From: Lachnospiraceae bacterium
GTDB taxonomy: Bacteria > Bacillota > Clostridia > Lachnospirales > Lachnospiraceae
Reading direction: 5' to 3'
NCBI GenBank assembly: GCA_004556655.1
Contig: SFGF01000070.1
Coordinates: forward strand, 1 to 19,196
DNA length: 19,196 nt
The notes below the pieces were generated by a model, which was given only the letters and a program-made list of their open reading frames with translations, did no database searches and had not been told where the DNA came from. Below are positions 7,722 through 14,942 of the stretch, in pieces (the stretch's first letter is position 1; each line of letters begins with the position of its first letter). A program made the translations under genes and the position numbers.

Positions 7722-7745
7722 GGTGGCAGCATAGGCACTGCCACC
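7722..7745 (-). terminator. Hairpin after the tail-tube gene (weak terminator or mRNA-stability element)
   Basis: GGTGGCAG (7745-7738) and CTGCCACC (7729-7722) form a perfect 8-bp GC-rich stem with an 8-base loop between the tail-tube stop and the chaperone ribosome binding site. No T-run follows, so it is more likely an mRNA 3'-end protector or partial attenuator than a full terminator. Tail-tube mRNA is normally needed in large excess over the chaperones. Confidence 0.6.
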
Positions 7746-7780
7746 CACACGTGTTATATATTAAGCGTCTGCCTAATACC

Positions 7781-8281
7781 TTATACTGATAATGCTGTTT
7801 TCGCCGTGAAAGTTGGTACTTTATTTTTGATTGTCACGGTACCCTCAACACGGTTTCCTGCGTAATTTACGGTATATGGAATACTTACATTTGCCTTTCC
7901 ACCAATTGATTTTGGTTTCACAATAACCTCTTCCATCCATGCTTTATGTGTCTCGGCTTCTGTATCCTCTACAAGCACCTCCAGGATGAATGTTCTGCAG
8001 TTATCATCAACCTTACGGTTCATTGCGATATCCACAAGCTTCTCGTAAAAAGCTCCATCGGAAGGATTTGCATAATAAGGATCTACTTCCACGGACGGTG
8101 TATATCCATTGTCCTCTGTATAGTTTTCTCCTGTTACATCCTGTCCTACGGTCACATCCGGGTTAAGTTCTGTAGACATTTCATCTACATTCTTACCCAC
8201 CAGAAACCATGCCGGTGAGCTTTTTGTTACATCAAATGTACTGTCTAAGTACTGTGCAAAACATTTTCTTGCTAATTTCAT
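7781..8281 (-). CDS. Major tail (tail tube) protein (166 aa)
   Basis: I place the start at ATG 8281, which overlaps the upstream TGA (ATGA) and has AAGGAG at proper spacing; a GTG nine bases upstream would overlap that site. The protein reads MKLARKCFAQYLDSTFDVTK, then SSPAWFLVGKNVDEMSTEL and DPYYANPSDGAFYEKLVDIAM, ending in beta strands (VSIPYTVNYAGNRVEGTVTI). This pattern is typical of Firmicutes phage tail-tube proteins, with the KNVDEMS stretch near the N-terminus. It polymerises into the tail tube around the tape measure. Its place between the tail terminator and the chaperone pair is the standard one. Confidence 0.88.
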   Translation of the reverse strand: MKLARKCFAQYLDSTFDVTKSSPAWFLVGKNVDEMSTELNPDVTVGQDVTGENYTEDNGYTPSVEVDPYYANPSDGAFYEKLVDIAMNRKVDDNCRTFILEVLVEDTEAETHKAWMEEVIVKPKSIGGKANVSIPYTVNYAGNRVEGTVTIKNKVPTFTAKTALSV

Positions 8282-8790
8282 AAAATCCACTCCTTTTCAT
8301 ATTCCTGTTCATACAGTAAATTTAATCCTATGATCCAGTTCTCAACTCCTGCCTCTGTCCTTCCGTCCAAGTGTGCCGGTGTCGTCCGCTGAATCTGTGT
8401 TATCTTTCTTCCTTCGGTCAGCTCCGGGTATTCTGTCAACTGCTGCATTCCGTCCTCTGTCGGTATCGGTTGCATTTCTAACCACCTGCCAATATTATCA
8501 AGAAAAGTGCAAATCTCAATTCTTCTGTTCTCTCTCACCGGCTTATCACGGAACACAACAGTAAATGGATACTGACATTTCAATTCCACATTACCGGTTA
8601 CACTTTCTTTGTCCGAGATAATAACCGCACCGCCCAAAGCATAAAATGCAATTCCTTTTGATTCCTCCAGAAAAGAAAAATCTATGCTCTGAGTACTTTT
8701 CAGTACCGGATATTCATTTAAAAGGTACATTAATGCGTTCGTTATTGCTTTCTGACCTTCAATATCATTTTTGAGCTGTTCTTTTTCCAT
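8278..8790 (-). CDS. Minor capsid protein/tail terminator (Minor_capsid_3-like, 170 aa)
   Basis: I choose ATG 8790 because AAGGAAG lies six bases upstream; a TTG two codons earlier would overlap the upstream stop but spoils the spacing. Recognisable stretches are ESKGIAFYALGGAVI, the YPFTVVFRD strand and TFLDNIGRWLEMQ, matching what I know of Minor_capsid_3 (PF12691). The position just before the tail-tube gene fits a tail terminator that caps the tube at the head end. The final TGA overlaps the tail-tube ATG. Function is inferred from family and synteny. Confidence 0.82.
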   Translation of the reverse strand: MEKEQLKNDIEGQKAITNALMYLLNEYPVLKSTQSIDFSFLEESKGIAFYALGGAVIISDKESVTGNVELKCQYPFTVVFRDKPVRENRRIEICTFLDNIGRWLEMQPIPTEDGMQQLTEYPELTEGRKITQIQRTTPAHLDGRTEAGVENWIIGLNLLYEQEYEKEWIL

Positions 8791-8792
8791 GA

Positions 8793-9245
8793 TCAACTTC
8801 CTTTCAGAATGTTTTCTATACCTTTCAACCAGTCGTCCATATGGTTTTTTCTGGCAGTCTCAAACCATTGTGGTGTTGCCTCAACAAGTCCATATTTCAA
8901 GTTTTTATCTGTTAAAATTTTAGTTTCTCCCTCCATAGCCCATGGACTTTTGCTTATCTCACCGATCATGACTTTTCCACCATATAGAAATCTTCCCATT
9001 GGTGGAGCCCCAGCACATACTTTTCCAGTTCCCTGCAACGCCGCACTTCTTGCCTTTGTCATTTGTATAAAGTTACCTGTTTGTATTGGCATGTACGGTT
9101 CCATATCATTCATGATCTGACCATCTAACCAATATTGGGCTTTTTGGAGTTTTTCACCATATTGTTTCAAATTCAGCTTGACCTTAACATTACCTTTAAC
9201 GATACTGTAATCTTCAAAATGCTGCGCTTTGAACCCTTTTGCCAT
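8793..9245 (-). CDS. Minor capsid/head-tail joining protein (Minor_capsid_2-like, 150 aa)
   Basis: ATG 9245 overlaps the TAA of the upstream gene by one base (TAATG). The sequence contains YGEKLQKAQYWLDGQIMNDM, then EPYMPIQTGNF, GAPPMGRFLYGGKVM and ATPQWFETARKN, the conserved order of Minor_capsid_2 (PF11114), related in role to HK97 gp10-type neck proteins. It should act in the neck between the head-closure and tail-terminator proteins. Length is normal for the family and all landmarks are present. Confidence 0.85.
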   Translation of the reverse strand: MAKGFKAQHFEDYSIVKGNVKVKLNLKQYGEKLQKAQYWLDGQIMNDMEPYMPIQTGNFIQMTKARSAALQGTGKVCAGAPPMGRFLYGGKVMIGEISKSPWAMEGETKILTDKNLKYGLVEATPQWFETARKNHMDDWLKGIENILKGS

Positions 9246-9694
9246 TACCTGCCTCCAATCTCCAAATGCGGGATTGTCTTATATAAATCTGCTTTATTTA
9301 CAAGGAATAAATCATCATAACGATCACTCATATAGCTTAAGAACCCATCTTCATAGTCAGCATCCATGATTGCAGCTTCCTGATACTCACCCTGAATAAA
9401 GAAATCTATCCCTTCCTGAAACGTGAAAGCCTGATTTTTCTCGGTATAAGCGTTCCATGACTTTGGTTTTAAATACTCTCTTTTTTCTTCTGGTGATGTT
9501 TCAACAAGCATCTTTTCATTGCTATTTTCATATTTTATGAATACTTTGGCAGAATCCGCATTTTCCAATCCTGTTGTACTTCTATTCCGCCCGGCAGTAA
9601 TCTGTAACTCAACTCCGCGGATCACGGTTGGATACCATGTAATTTGCTTTTTTACCTTCTGCTGGTTGAATACTGTGATTGTATCTGTATACAT
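9245..9694 (-). CDS. Minor capsid/head-closure protein (Minor_capsid_1-like, 149 aa)
   Basis: The frame stays open to TTG 9724, but ATG 9694 has AAAAGGAG at ideal spacing and the preceding residues fall inside a hairpin, so I use 9694. The protein begins MYTDTITVFNQQKVKKQITW and continues with WYPTVIRGVELQITAGRN, KVFIKYENS and GIDFFIQGEYQEA, a beta-rich pattern matching Minor_capsid_1 (PF10665). It probably closes the connector after packaging. A terminator-like hairpin precedes the ribosome binding site. Confidence 0.82.
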   Translation of the reverse strand: MYTDTITVFNQQKVKKQITWYPTVIRGVELQITAGRNRSTTGLENADSAKVFIKYENSNEKMLVETSPEEKREYLKPKSWNAYTEKNQAFTFQEGIDFFIQGEYQEAAIMDADYEDGFLSYMSDRYDDLFLVNKADLYKTIPHLEIGGR

Positions 9695-9706
9695 GACTCT
9701 CCTTTT

Positions 9707-9749
9707 AAAAAAGACCAATTTCAAATCTGTAGATCATCCATTGGTCTTT
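9707..9749 (-). terminator. Terminator-like hairpin between connector and head-closure genes
   Basis: AAAGACCAAT (9749-9740) pairs perfectly with ATTGGTCTTT (9719-9710), with a 20-base loop, and runs straight into a six-T stretch. The stem is AT-rich and the loop large, so termination would be partial. It lies within the late operon, 12 bases before the head-closure ribosome binding site, and may lower expression after the coat-protein genes. Confidence 0.6.
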
Positions 9750-9754
9750 GCTTT

Positions 9755-10174
9755 TTACTCATATCCTCTGTAAAACAGATTTGGGCTTACATTCTGTAAA
9801 TACTCTTCAGCTGCTGCCAAAAGATACATATTCTGCTTCTCCTGGCTTGTGAGGATAGCATCTAATTTATTTTTTCCTACCTCAAAGCTAATGCTTTCAC
9901 TTCCTGCCGAATGTGACTTGATCACTTTTCCTGCGTCATATTCTGCTGTACGTTTTTCAATAGCCTGCATTTCATCAGCCAGTCTACACACAGCTTTCTG
10001 TATCTGCTCTCTGGCAAATTCTTCAAGCTGCGCGTATCCAATCTTCCTGATGTTTCCGGAGGTAAGAAAATCAAGCTTATCGCTGGCTCTCTCATTCCAT
10101 TTTGGAAACTCTGTCTCACTTACACTTTCACCAAAATATTTCTGCCTATAGAAGTCGTATGATGTGTATCCCAT
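9755..10174 (-). CDS. Head-tail connector protein (139 aa)
   Basis: ATG 10174 begins two bases after the coat-protein stop, with only a weak AAGGGC site, suggesting re-initiation. The protein is almost all helical: YTSYDFYRQKYFGESVSE, EFPKWNERASDKLDFLT, LEEFAREQIQKAVCRLADEM and NMYLLAAAEEYLQNVSP. This pattern and length match Gp6/gp15-type connector (adaptor) proteins of Firmicutes siphophages, which form a ring under the portal. The gene directly follows the coat protein as expected. Confidence 0.8.
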   Translation of the reverse strand: MGYTSYDFYRQKYFGESVSETEFPKWNERASDKLDFLTSGNIRKIGYAQLEEFAREQIQKAVCRLADEMQAIEKRTAEYDAGKVIKSHSAGSESISFEVGKNKLDAILTSQEKQNMYLLAAAEEYLQNVSPNLFYRGYE

Positions 10175-10176
10175 AT

Positions 10177-11274
10177 TTAGCCCTTGATCTTTCCAATCAT
10201 CTCTTCATCAAGTTCCTTGATTCCGTAGATAATATCAAACGAAATTGTATCCTGCTTATGTTTTGTGTCATAATCGATTACAACCCTCACACCAAGACCA
10301 TTGGCAGATGCAATATATGCTTTTGATGCACCCATAGGAAGCGAAAGATTTCTTGTTACCAGAGCAATTCCGTTTCTGTGAAATGCCAGTGAATTTGGCT
10401 CTTTGATCAATAATGCATCCACTTCTGTGAAATCTGCGTGCAGTGGCTGGTCAATCTTTACAGTTTCAATTGTCCCGCCCACCGCAGTAGCCTCTTCCAC
10501 GATCGTATATTTATATCCTTCAACGATAAAGGAATCACCTTTTTTCACAGTGCCAGTAGCTGCATCCACATCTGTAAGTTTTACTGTTTCCTCGCCTTTC
10601 TTTGCAGTAACTTTATATGCGGTCGCTGTTCCTGTCGCCACAGGTGCATCCGGGCAATTCTGATCCATATAGGTATCAAATGAATATACTTTTCCAATCT
10701 CTGCATCCCTCAAAGCTTTCTCGCTTCCAGATTCTGATACCTTTGACATATTATCAGACATAACATAGCGATACTTATGTGTTGGATGCATAACAACACG
10801 TCTGTTTGCTAACGGCACCTTCGCAACATCAAAGAGCTTTGCCATATTACCGATATCTTCCGGCTTTGTCGCTCTCGCATTTCCTTTCACGATGTGTTTC
10901 GCATGTTCCAGTCCGACCGCAATAAGGTCTTCATCAATTGCCTGTGCGATCGCCTGCATTGCCGGAGTGACAATCTGTGTTGAGAAATCCTTAATGTTCA
11001 GCGTGAGTTCCTTTGATGTTACCGGAACAGTAACGTCGCGGAATCTGTCCATCTTTACAAGTACTGATCCTTCTGTTGCATCCTGGTTTGATGTTTCTCC
11101 TGTAAAGTTCTTAGCAATGAACTTCGCTGGTTTTCTTACCGTGATCGTGTCTCCAACCTTCACAAATTCTTTTGAATAATCTTTATGGACCAGATTGGCC
11201 ATAACAAGATTTGCCTGTAAAACCATCAAAGCCTCATTTGCAATAATCTGCGGTGTTAAAAAATTGTTTGGCAT
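10177..11274 (-). CDS. Major capsid protein, P22-coat-like (365 aa)
   Basis: The N-terminus (MPNNFLTPQIIANEALMVLQ), the DYSKEFVKVGDTITVRKP segment near residue 32, SKELTLNIKDFSTQIVTPAM near 87 and the C-terminal region TISFDIIYGIKEL are typical of the P22 coat protein family (PF11651, HK97-fold superfamily). A beta-rich, Gly/Thr-rich insertion at about residues 210-285 (VATGTATAYKVTAKK to EEATAVGGTIETVKI) has the look of an inserted accessory domain. The protein builds the icosahedral shell around the scaffold encoded just upstream, 14 bases away. No delta-domain protease or prohead protease gene is visible, consistent with P22-type assembly without coat cleavage. Confidence 0.92.
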   Translation of the reverse strand: MPNNFLTPQIIANEALMVLQANLVMANLVHKDYSKEFVKVGDTITVRKPAKFIAKNFTGETSNQDATEGSVLVKMDRFRDVTVPVTSKELTLNIKDFSTQIVTPAMQAIAQAIDEDLIAVGLEHAKHIVKGNARATKPEDIGNMAKLFDVAKVPLANRRVVMHPTHKYRYVMSDNMSKVSESGSEKALRDAEIGKVYSFDTYMDQNCPDAPVATGTATAYKVTAKKGEETVKLTDVDAATGTVKKGDSFIVEGYKYTIVEEATAVGGTIETVKIDQPLHADFTEVDALLIKEPNSLAFHRNGIALVTRNLSLPMGASKAYIASANGLGVRVVIDYDTKHKQDTISFDIIYGIKELDEEMIGKIKG

Positions 11275-11288
11275 ATTATTCTCCTCTC

Positions 11289-11900
11289 TTAGCTATTCTG
11301 CTCTCTCCATTTTTTGTACGTTTCGAAATCCATGTTATTTGGATCTCCCTTAATTCTTGTGTCTGTCTGGTTTCCCATCGGCTCCGTGAAAACTGCTGCA
11401 TTATCTGCATCATCCTCTGCCTGTTCCGATACCAGAATGTTTGGAATGTCTTTTCCTTCTGAATCTTTGACCATTGCGTTAAAAAGATCATCCATTGATT
11501 TTCCTTTGGCTGAATCATCCGCAAGCTTTTTTTCAAGCTCTGCCGTGATGGCATTTCTGGTAATATCATTTACGAAACGTTTTTCTTTCAGATATTCTGC
11601 TACCGTAGCGTGTCTCTCAGCCTCTTCCTCTTTTTTCTTGCGGTCTGCGCGCTCGTTCTCCAATGTTTCAGTCGTCTCTTTCAACTTTTCCTGAAGATTT
11701 ACCACATCCACACCATCAAACTTTTTCAGTTTATCCGCTGTCTCATCCAACAGTTTCTGTGTCGATTCTGCTTTTTCCACCTGATCGTCATAATCCTTCT
11801 TGGTGCGGTAGTTCTCATGAACTTCCTTCTCCAGAGTGCTTTTCTTATCCTCTGGCACCTCAATCCCAAGACCTTCCAAAATTTTAAAAATATTTTTCAT
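11289..11900 (-). CDS. Phage minor structural GP20-like scaffold protein (203 aa)
   Basis: ATG 11900 has GAGGAGGA eight bases upstream. The protein is highly charged and helical: residues 25-125 form a long coiled coil rich in Glu and Lys, followed by a helical C-terminal part ending FETYKKWREQNS. This profile, a size near 200 aa and its place just before the coat gene identify a GP20/DUF4355-type scaffold (PF06810-like). It should fill the procapsid and leave or be degraded on maturation. Low complexity limits residue-level assignment. Confidence 0.85.
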   Translation of the reverse strand: MKNIFKILEGLGIEVPEDKKSTLEKEVHENYRTKKDYDDQVEKAESTQKLLDETADKLKKFDGVDVVNLQEKLKETTETLENERADRKKKEEEAERHATVAEYLKEKRFVNDITRNAITAELEKKLADDSAKGKSMDDLFNAMVKDSEGKDIPNILVSEQAEDDADNAAVFTEPMGNQTDTRIKGDPNNMDFETYKKWREQNS

Positions 11901-11992
11901 GTTGCATATCCTCCTCTTCCCGTATCTTTTACCTGCTCGCCAGCAGCATTAGGATTTGTCCTTACCCCCGGACTCGGCAATGCGGCTGCCAT
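11897..11992 (-). CDS. Possible 31-aa ORF coupled to scaffold start
   Basis: An ATG at 11992 opens 31 codons (MAAALPSPGVRTNPNAAG to TGRGGYAT) whose TGA overlaps the scaffold ATG as ATGA, the junction used elsewhere in this operon. It lies right behind the second terminator and has no convincing ribosome binding site. It could be real, or chance within a short untranslated stretch. I do not recognise the product. Confidence 0.3.
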   Translation of the reverse strand: MAAALPSPGVRTNPNAAGEQVKDTGRGGYAT

Positions 11993-12002
11993 TCCGCGAA
12001 AT

Positions 12003-12045
12003 AAAAAAAGAGCCTGATACACGACTTTCATCATGTATTAGGCTC
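12003..12045 (-). terminator. Rho-independent terminator inside the head operon
   Basis: On the minus strand a 15-base arm starting GAGCCTAATACATGA (12045-12031) pairs with TCGTGTATCAGGCTC (12024-12010), with one mismatch and one G-T pair, a 6-base loop and seven T's. The zinc-ribbon stop codon overlaps its first bases. No promoter is visible before the scaffold gene, so late transcription must read through it. It closely resembles the leader terminator at 16852-16895. Confidence 0.88.
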
Positions 12046-12211
12046 AATGGCTCATCACTTTACTTAGGGGCTCGATTTCTGTAATAATCTTCGTATCCTT
12101 GCAATGTTTACAATATGCCGGGAATGATATTAAAACTGTGTCCCGCCGTACTTTCAACATCTTTTCCCCACAATCGGGGCACGGATACCAGAATGTTTCT
12201 TTTTCTCGCAT
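12044..12211 (-). CDS. Zinc-ribbon protein, Cys_rich_KTR-like (55 aa)
   Basis: ATG 12211 follows AGAGGTGA, and the stop of the minor capsid gene lies within that ribosome binding site. The product contains CPDC at residues 11-14 and CKHC at residues 34-37, a four-cysteine zinc ribbon, framed by WYPCPDCGEKMLKVRRDT and SFPAYCKHCKDTKIIT. This matches the Cys_rich_KTR family pattern (PF14205), with the KTR part read here as KMLKVRR. The biochemical role is unknown. Zinc ribbons of this size often bind nucleic acid or RNA polymerase, and phage Com proteins are a similar size. Being the last gene before a terminator inside the late operon makes a regulatory role possible but unproven. Confidence 0.8.
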   Translation of the reverse strand: MREKETFWYPCPDCGEKMLKVRRDTVLISFPAYCKHCKDTKIITEIEPLSKVMSH

Positions 12212-12215
12212 TCTA

Positions 12216-13478
12216 TCACCTCTTGTCCATATTATATGCTTTCACTTCACTTTTATCAATCACTTTTTTTGACGGATCACCAACATATAACCTGTCATAT
12301 TGTGGTTTCAAATCATTTTCTTCACAGAATTGTCCATACTTTTTATTATAATATGCCACTTTTTCTTTTGCTTTCTGGTATTGAGCGTCAAGTGCTTCTC
12401 TGGTCTCGTCATCCTCAGCTTTGTCCATTGCCTCCTTATAGCCGTTCTTTTGTATCTTCCACTTTCTGATCGTGCGCTCAAGTTTTCTTTGTGCCTGCTG
12501 CAAATCATACGCTTTTTTATTTTCTTCTGTATCGATTTTCTTGTAGTTATTTTTGCTCACTCCGTCTATCCATGTACCGATGGAATGTCTGCAATTCCAG
12601 CCTAATATTCCCTCGCCGGTTCCGTACCCAGTCTTTTCAATAAAATCAGGGTGTAAGTTTCTGGCTCTCTCAGCTTCTTTTGTGTACTCTTTTGCAAGTC
12701 CCAACTTTACCAGATCCACATAGAACACCTGTCCCTGCCACGATTCATGGTTTGCTGGTTCTGGTATCGGCGTACTTCTGGCTCCAACATGTGCAGATGT
12801 TAAAACAGCCCACACATCCATCTCCGCCATACGCTTTAACGCCATATCCCCAGCCGCCTTTGCAATCCCTGTTCTGACTGCCCGGAGAGTTGCCGTTTCC
12901 ACTGTATCTTTATGTCCTGATGGATAGATTACCGTCCCGCCTTCTTTTACAGCCTTGTCAATTGCTTCCTTCACTGCCTGTGATCTGCTGCATGTTCCTG
13001 TCTGAACTTTAAATAGAGCCTCATCACAGGCATCAATAAATGTTACCTGCGCCGCTTTAGCAATCGTTCCTGTAAGATTCTTTAATTCTCCCTTTGTTGC
13101 TTCATAATTTCTTTCAAGGATTCTGATATATTCCGGTGACATTTTTGTGCCAATCGCTGCTGCAAGTCCGGCGGCTTCATACTCTGCATCCTCATATCTG
13201 AGTGTTGTAATTCCTGCATCCTTAAAAGCCTTCTTTACAACCTTATTGCTTTCTGCTGTCTGTTTTTTTATCTCTTTCATAATATCCGCCAAAAGCGAAT
13301 CAGACTCCTGCAGCGTTTGTATATTCCACATATTTGTCTGGGAAAGCGTAAATTCCTCTCCGCGCTGCAAGCGTACCATAATACTCCGCACAATCCGTTT
13401 TATGATATATTCTTTTAAGCCTGCTGCAAGGCTCTCACTTTTATCTGTGATCTCCTGTAAATATTCTGGTGTCAGCAT
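12216..13478 (-). CDS. Phage minor capsid protein 2 (420 aa)
   Basis: The start is three bases after the portal stop, with GAGGAA upstream. The N-terminal half (to about 220) is helical. Residues 242-252 read ANHESWQGQVF and residues 287-298 TGEGILGWNCRH; this NCRH motif is characteristic of the MuF/minor-capsid-2 group (PF06152). The last 100 residues are a charged coiled coil (QRKLERTIRKWK and onward). Such proteins associate with the portal, enter the capsid in low copy and help head assembly; some are ejected. Residues 200-245 hold GARSTPIPEP. No C-terminal toxin domain is attached, unlike many MuF proteins. Confidence 0.9.
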   Translation of the reverse strand: MLTPEYLQEITDKSESLAAGLKEYIIKRIVRSIMVRLQRGEEFTLSQTNMWNIQTLQESDSLLADIMKEIKKQTAESNKVVKKAFKDAGITTLRYEDAEYEAAGLAAAIGTKMSPEYIRILERNYEATKGELKNLTGTIAKAAQVTFIDACDEALFKVQTGTCSRSQAVKEAIDKAVKEGGTVIYPSGHKDTVETATLRAVRTGIAKAAGDMALKRMAEMDVWAVLTSAHVGARSTPIPEPANHESWQGQVFYVDLVKLGLAKEYTKEAERARNLHPDFIEKTGYGTGEGILGWNCRHSIGTWIDGVSKNNYKKIDTEENKKAYDLQQAQRKLERTIRKWKIQKNGYKEAMDKAEDDETREALDAQYQKAKEKVAYYNKKYGQFCEENDLKPQYDRLYVGDPSKKVIDKSEVKAYNMDKR

Positions 13479-13481
13479 ATA

Positions 13482-14933
13482 TTATTCCTCGTCATATTCT
13501 ATTCCATCAGCCTGGTTCTCTGATTTTGCCTGTTCAATTAATGCTCTTGCCTCTTCTCTGGAATATTTTAAAAACTTCACATAGTATTCTTCCCACGGAT
13601 AAATGCCCCGTACCGCCAGATTGTAGTGATGTACTTTATCTTCCTCAAAATTATACGTGATATCTCCAAAGGCATAATTTGCTGTGTAATTGCCTACCGG
13701 TGCCAGATTATATAAATCGGCAAATACTGACTGCGCGTAAAAAACCTGATCGAGACATACCTGTAATGCATCCCTGATATCTTTAATCAACTGTATGGTC
13801 CTGCGATCGTCTGATTCCACCTGCGTTGCTGTTACCATCCCGGTTTTCTGGTCAAACGCAAAATATCCATTGGAATACCCACATTTATAGCCAATGTATG
13901 AAAGCTGTGCATTGATTCCTTTGATTCTTTCATCTACCTTCAAAGGTCTTTCCACCGCCTGGTAAAATTCCTGATCCCCCTCGCCCGATACCGGAATGAA
14001 ATGTTTCGGTAAATCCAGTTCAACCTCCTCATTTACCTTGTACCCCGGTTCTCTTACAAGTCTTTTGTCGATCAGCTCCAACGCTCTGCTGTCCTTCACT
14101 TCCTCACTGTATCTGCTGTATGCAATATCCAAATCTTTTAATTCTTCCATCGCGTCAGAATAGATTGCCATTCCCAAAGGACTGTCAACATCTATGTCAT
14201 TGGCCGCCGGCATCCGAAGCACCCCGAACATCATCCCATTTAAGCCAACTTCGTTTTTTGTTGTAATTGATACATCCGGCTGTAAAGTATTCCATTTTGT
14301 CTGGTTTAATTCAATTTCTTTTCCAAGTTCTCCTGAATTACTGCTTACATATGCTCTATTTGATATCTGGTAATATTTCACGCTTTTGTAATCACCATCT
14401 CCATAATTGACCTTTGCATCAAAAAATCTGTGATATTCCTGCTTGGTATAATATTTATCATTCTCTCTGTAGCGATCTTCAAATATAATCCCGGCAATCA
14501 GTCCATTTCCATCTTTCCCAACAATTTCAAATCTGTCCGGTGTCACAAAGTCAGCACCCACTCCGTTTGGTTTTATAATAATCGTGCCGCTTGCACAGCC
14601 ATATTCTACCCAACGGCGCAGATTCGGCATGATCGCCCTTTCACACCATTCTGTCATATAGTCTTTCCTGCTGCCATCGAATGTGATTCCCAGTGCCAGA
14701 TTGGTCAGTCTGGCTGTCTCGGAGCACACAGCTTTTGCAAATTTAATTGTCTTGATTCCTTTGGTATGATCAACCCAGGATGCTTTTCCCTGATATACAT
14801 CCATCCAATCTGTTATTGCATCTTCCATTGCATTTGAAGTAATTCCTGTCACACCAAATTCATTTTTGATATTTCCTTTGAACATTCTTATTATCCTCTC
14901 TTTCCACATTCCAAGTGTCTGTATAATTCCCAT
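13482..14933 (-). CDS. Portal protein, A118-like (483 aa)
   Basis: AGGAGGATGAA precedes ATG 14933, ten bases after the terminase stop. Family landmarks are the N-terminal MWKERIIRMFKGNIKNEFG, the AKAVCSETARLTNLALGI helix, GCASGTIIIKPNG around residue 113, FVTPDRFEIVG, and the helical stem RIKGINAQLSYIGYKCGYS with TQVESDDRRTIQLI. Length and order match A118-type portals (Phage_prot_Gp6/SPP1-like). Twelve copies form the DNA channel at one capsid vertex and dock the terminase. Neighbours on both sides (terminase, minor capsid protein 2) confirm it. Confidence 0.93.
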   Translation of the reverse strand: MGIIQTLGMWKERIIRMFKGNIKNEFGVTGITSNAMEDAITDWMDVYQGKASWVDHTKGIKTIKFAKAVCSETARLTNLALGITFDGSRKDYMTEWCERAIMPNLRRWVEYGCASGTIIIKPNGVGADFVTPDRFEIVGKDGNGLIAGIIFEDRYRENDKYYTKQEYHRFFDAKVNYGDGDYKSVKYYQISNRAYVSSNSGELGKEIELNQTKWNTLQPDVSITTKNEVGLNGMMFGVLRMPAANDIDVDSPLGMAIYSDAMEELKDLDIAYSRYSEEVKDSRALELIDKRLVREPGYKVNEEVELDLPKHFIPVSGEGDQEFYQAVERPLKVDERIKGINAQLSYIGYKCGYSNGYFAFDQKTGMVTATQVESDDRRTIQLIKDIRDALQVCLDQVFYAQSVFADLYNLAPVGNYTANYAFGDITYNFEEDKVHHYNLAVRGIYPWEEYYVKFLKYSREEARALIEQAKSENQADGIEYDEE

Positions 14934-14942
14934 TTCATCCTC

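Noticed and set aside
11276..11569. 97-codon minus-strand frame inside the scaffold gene
   Set aside because: It is a Gln/Arg-rich out-of-frame reading of the scaffold coiled coil and has no start signal.
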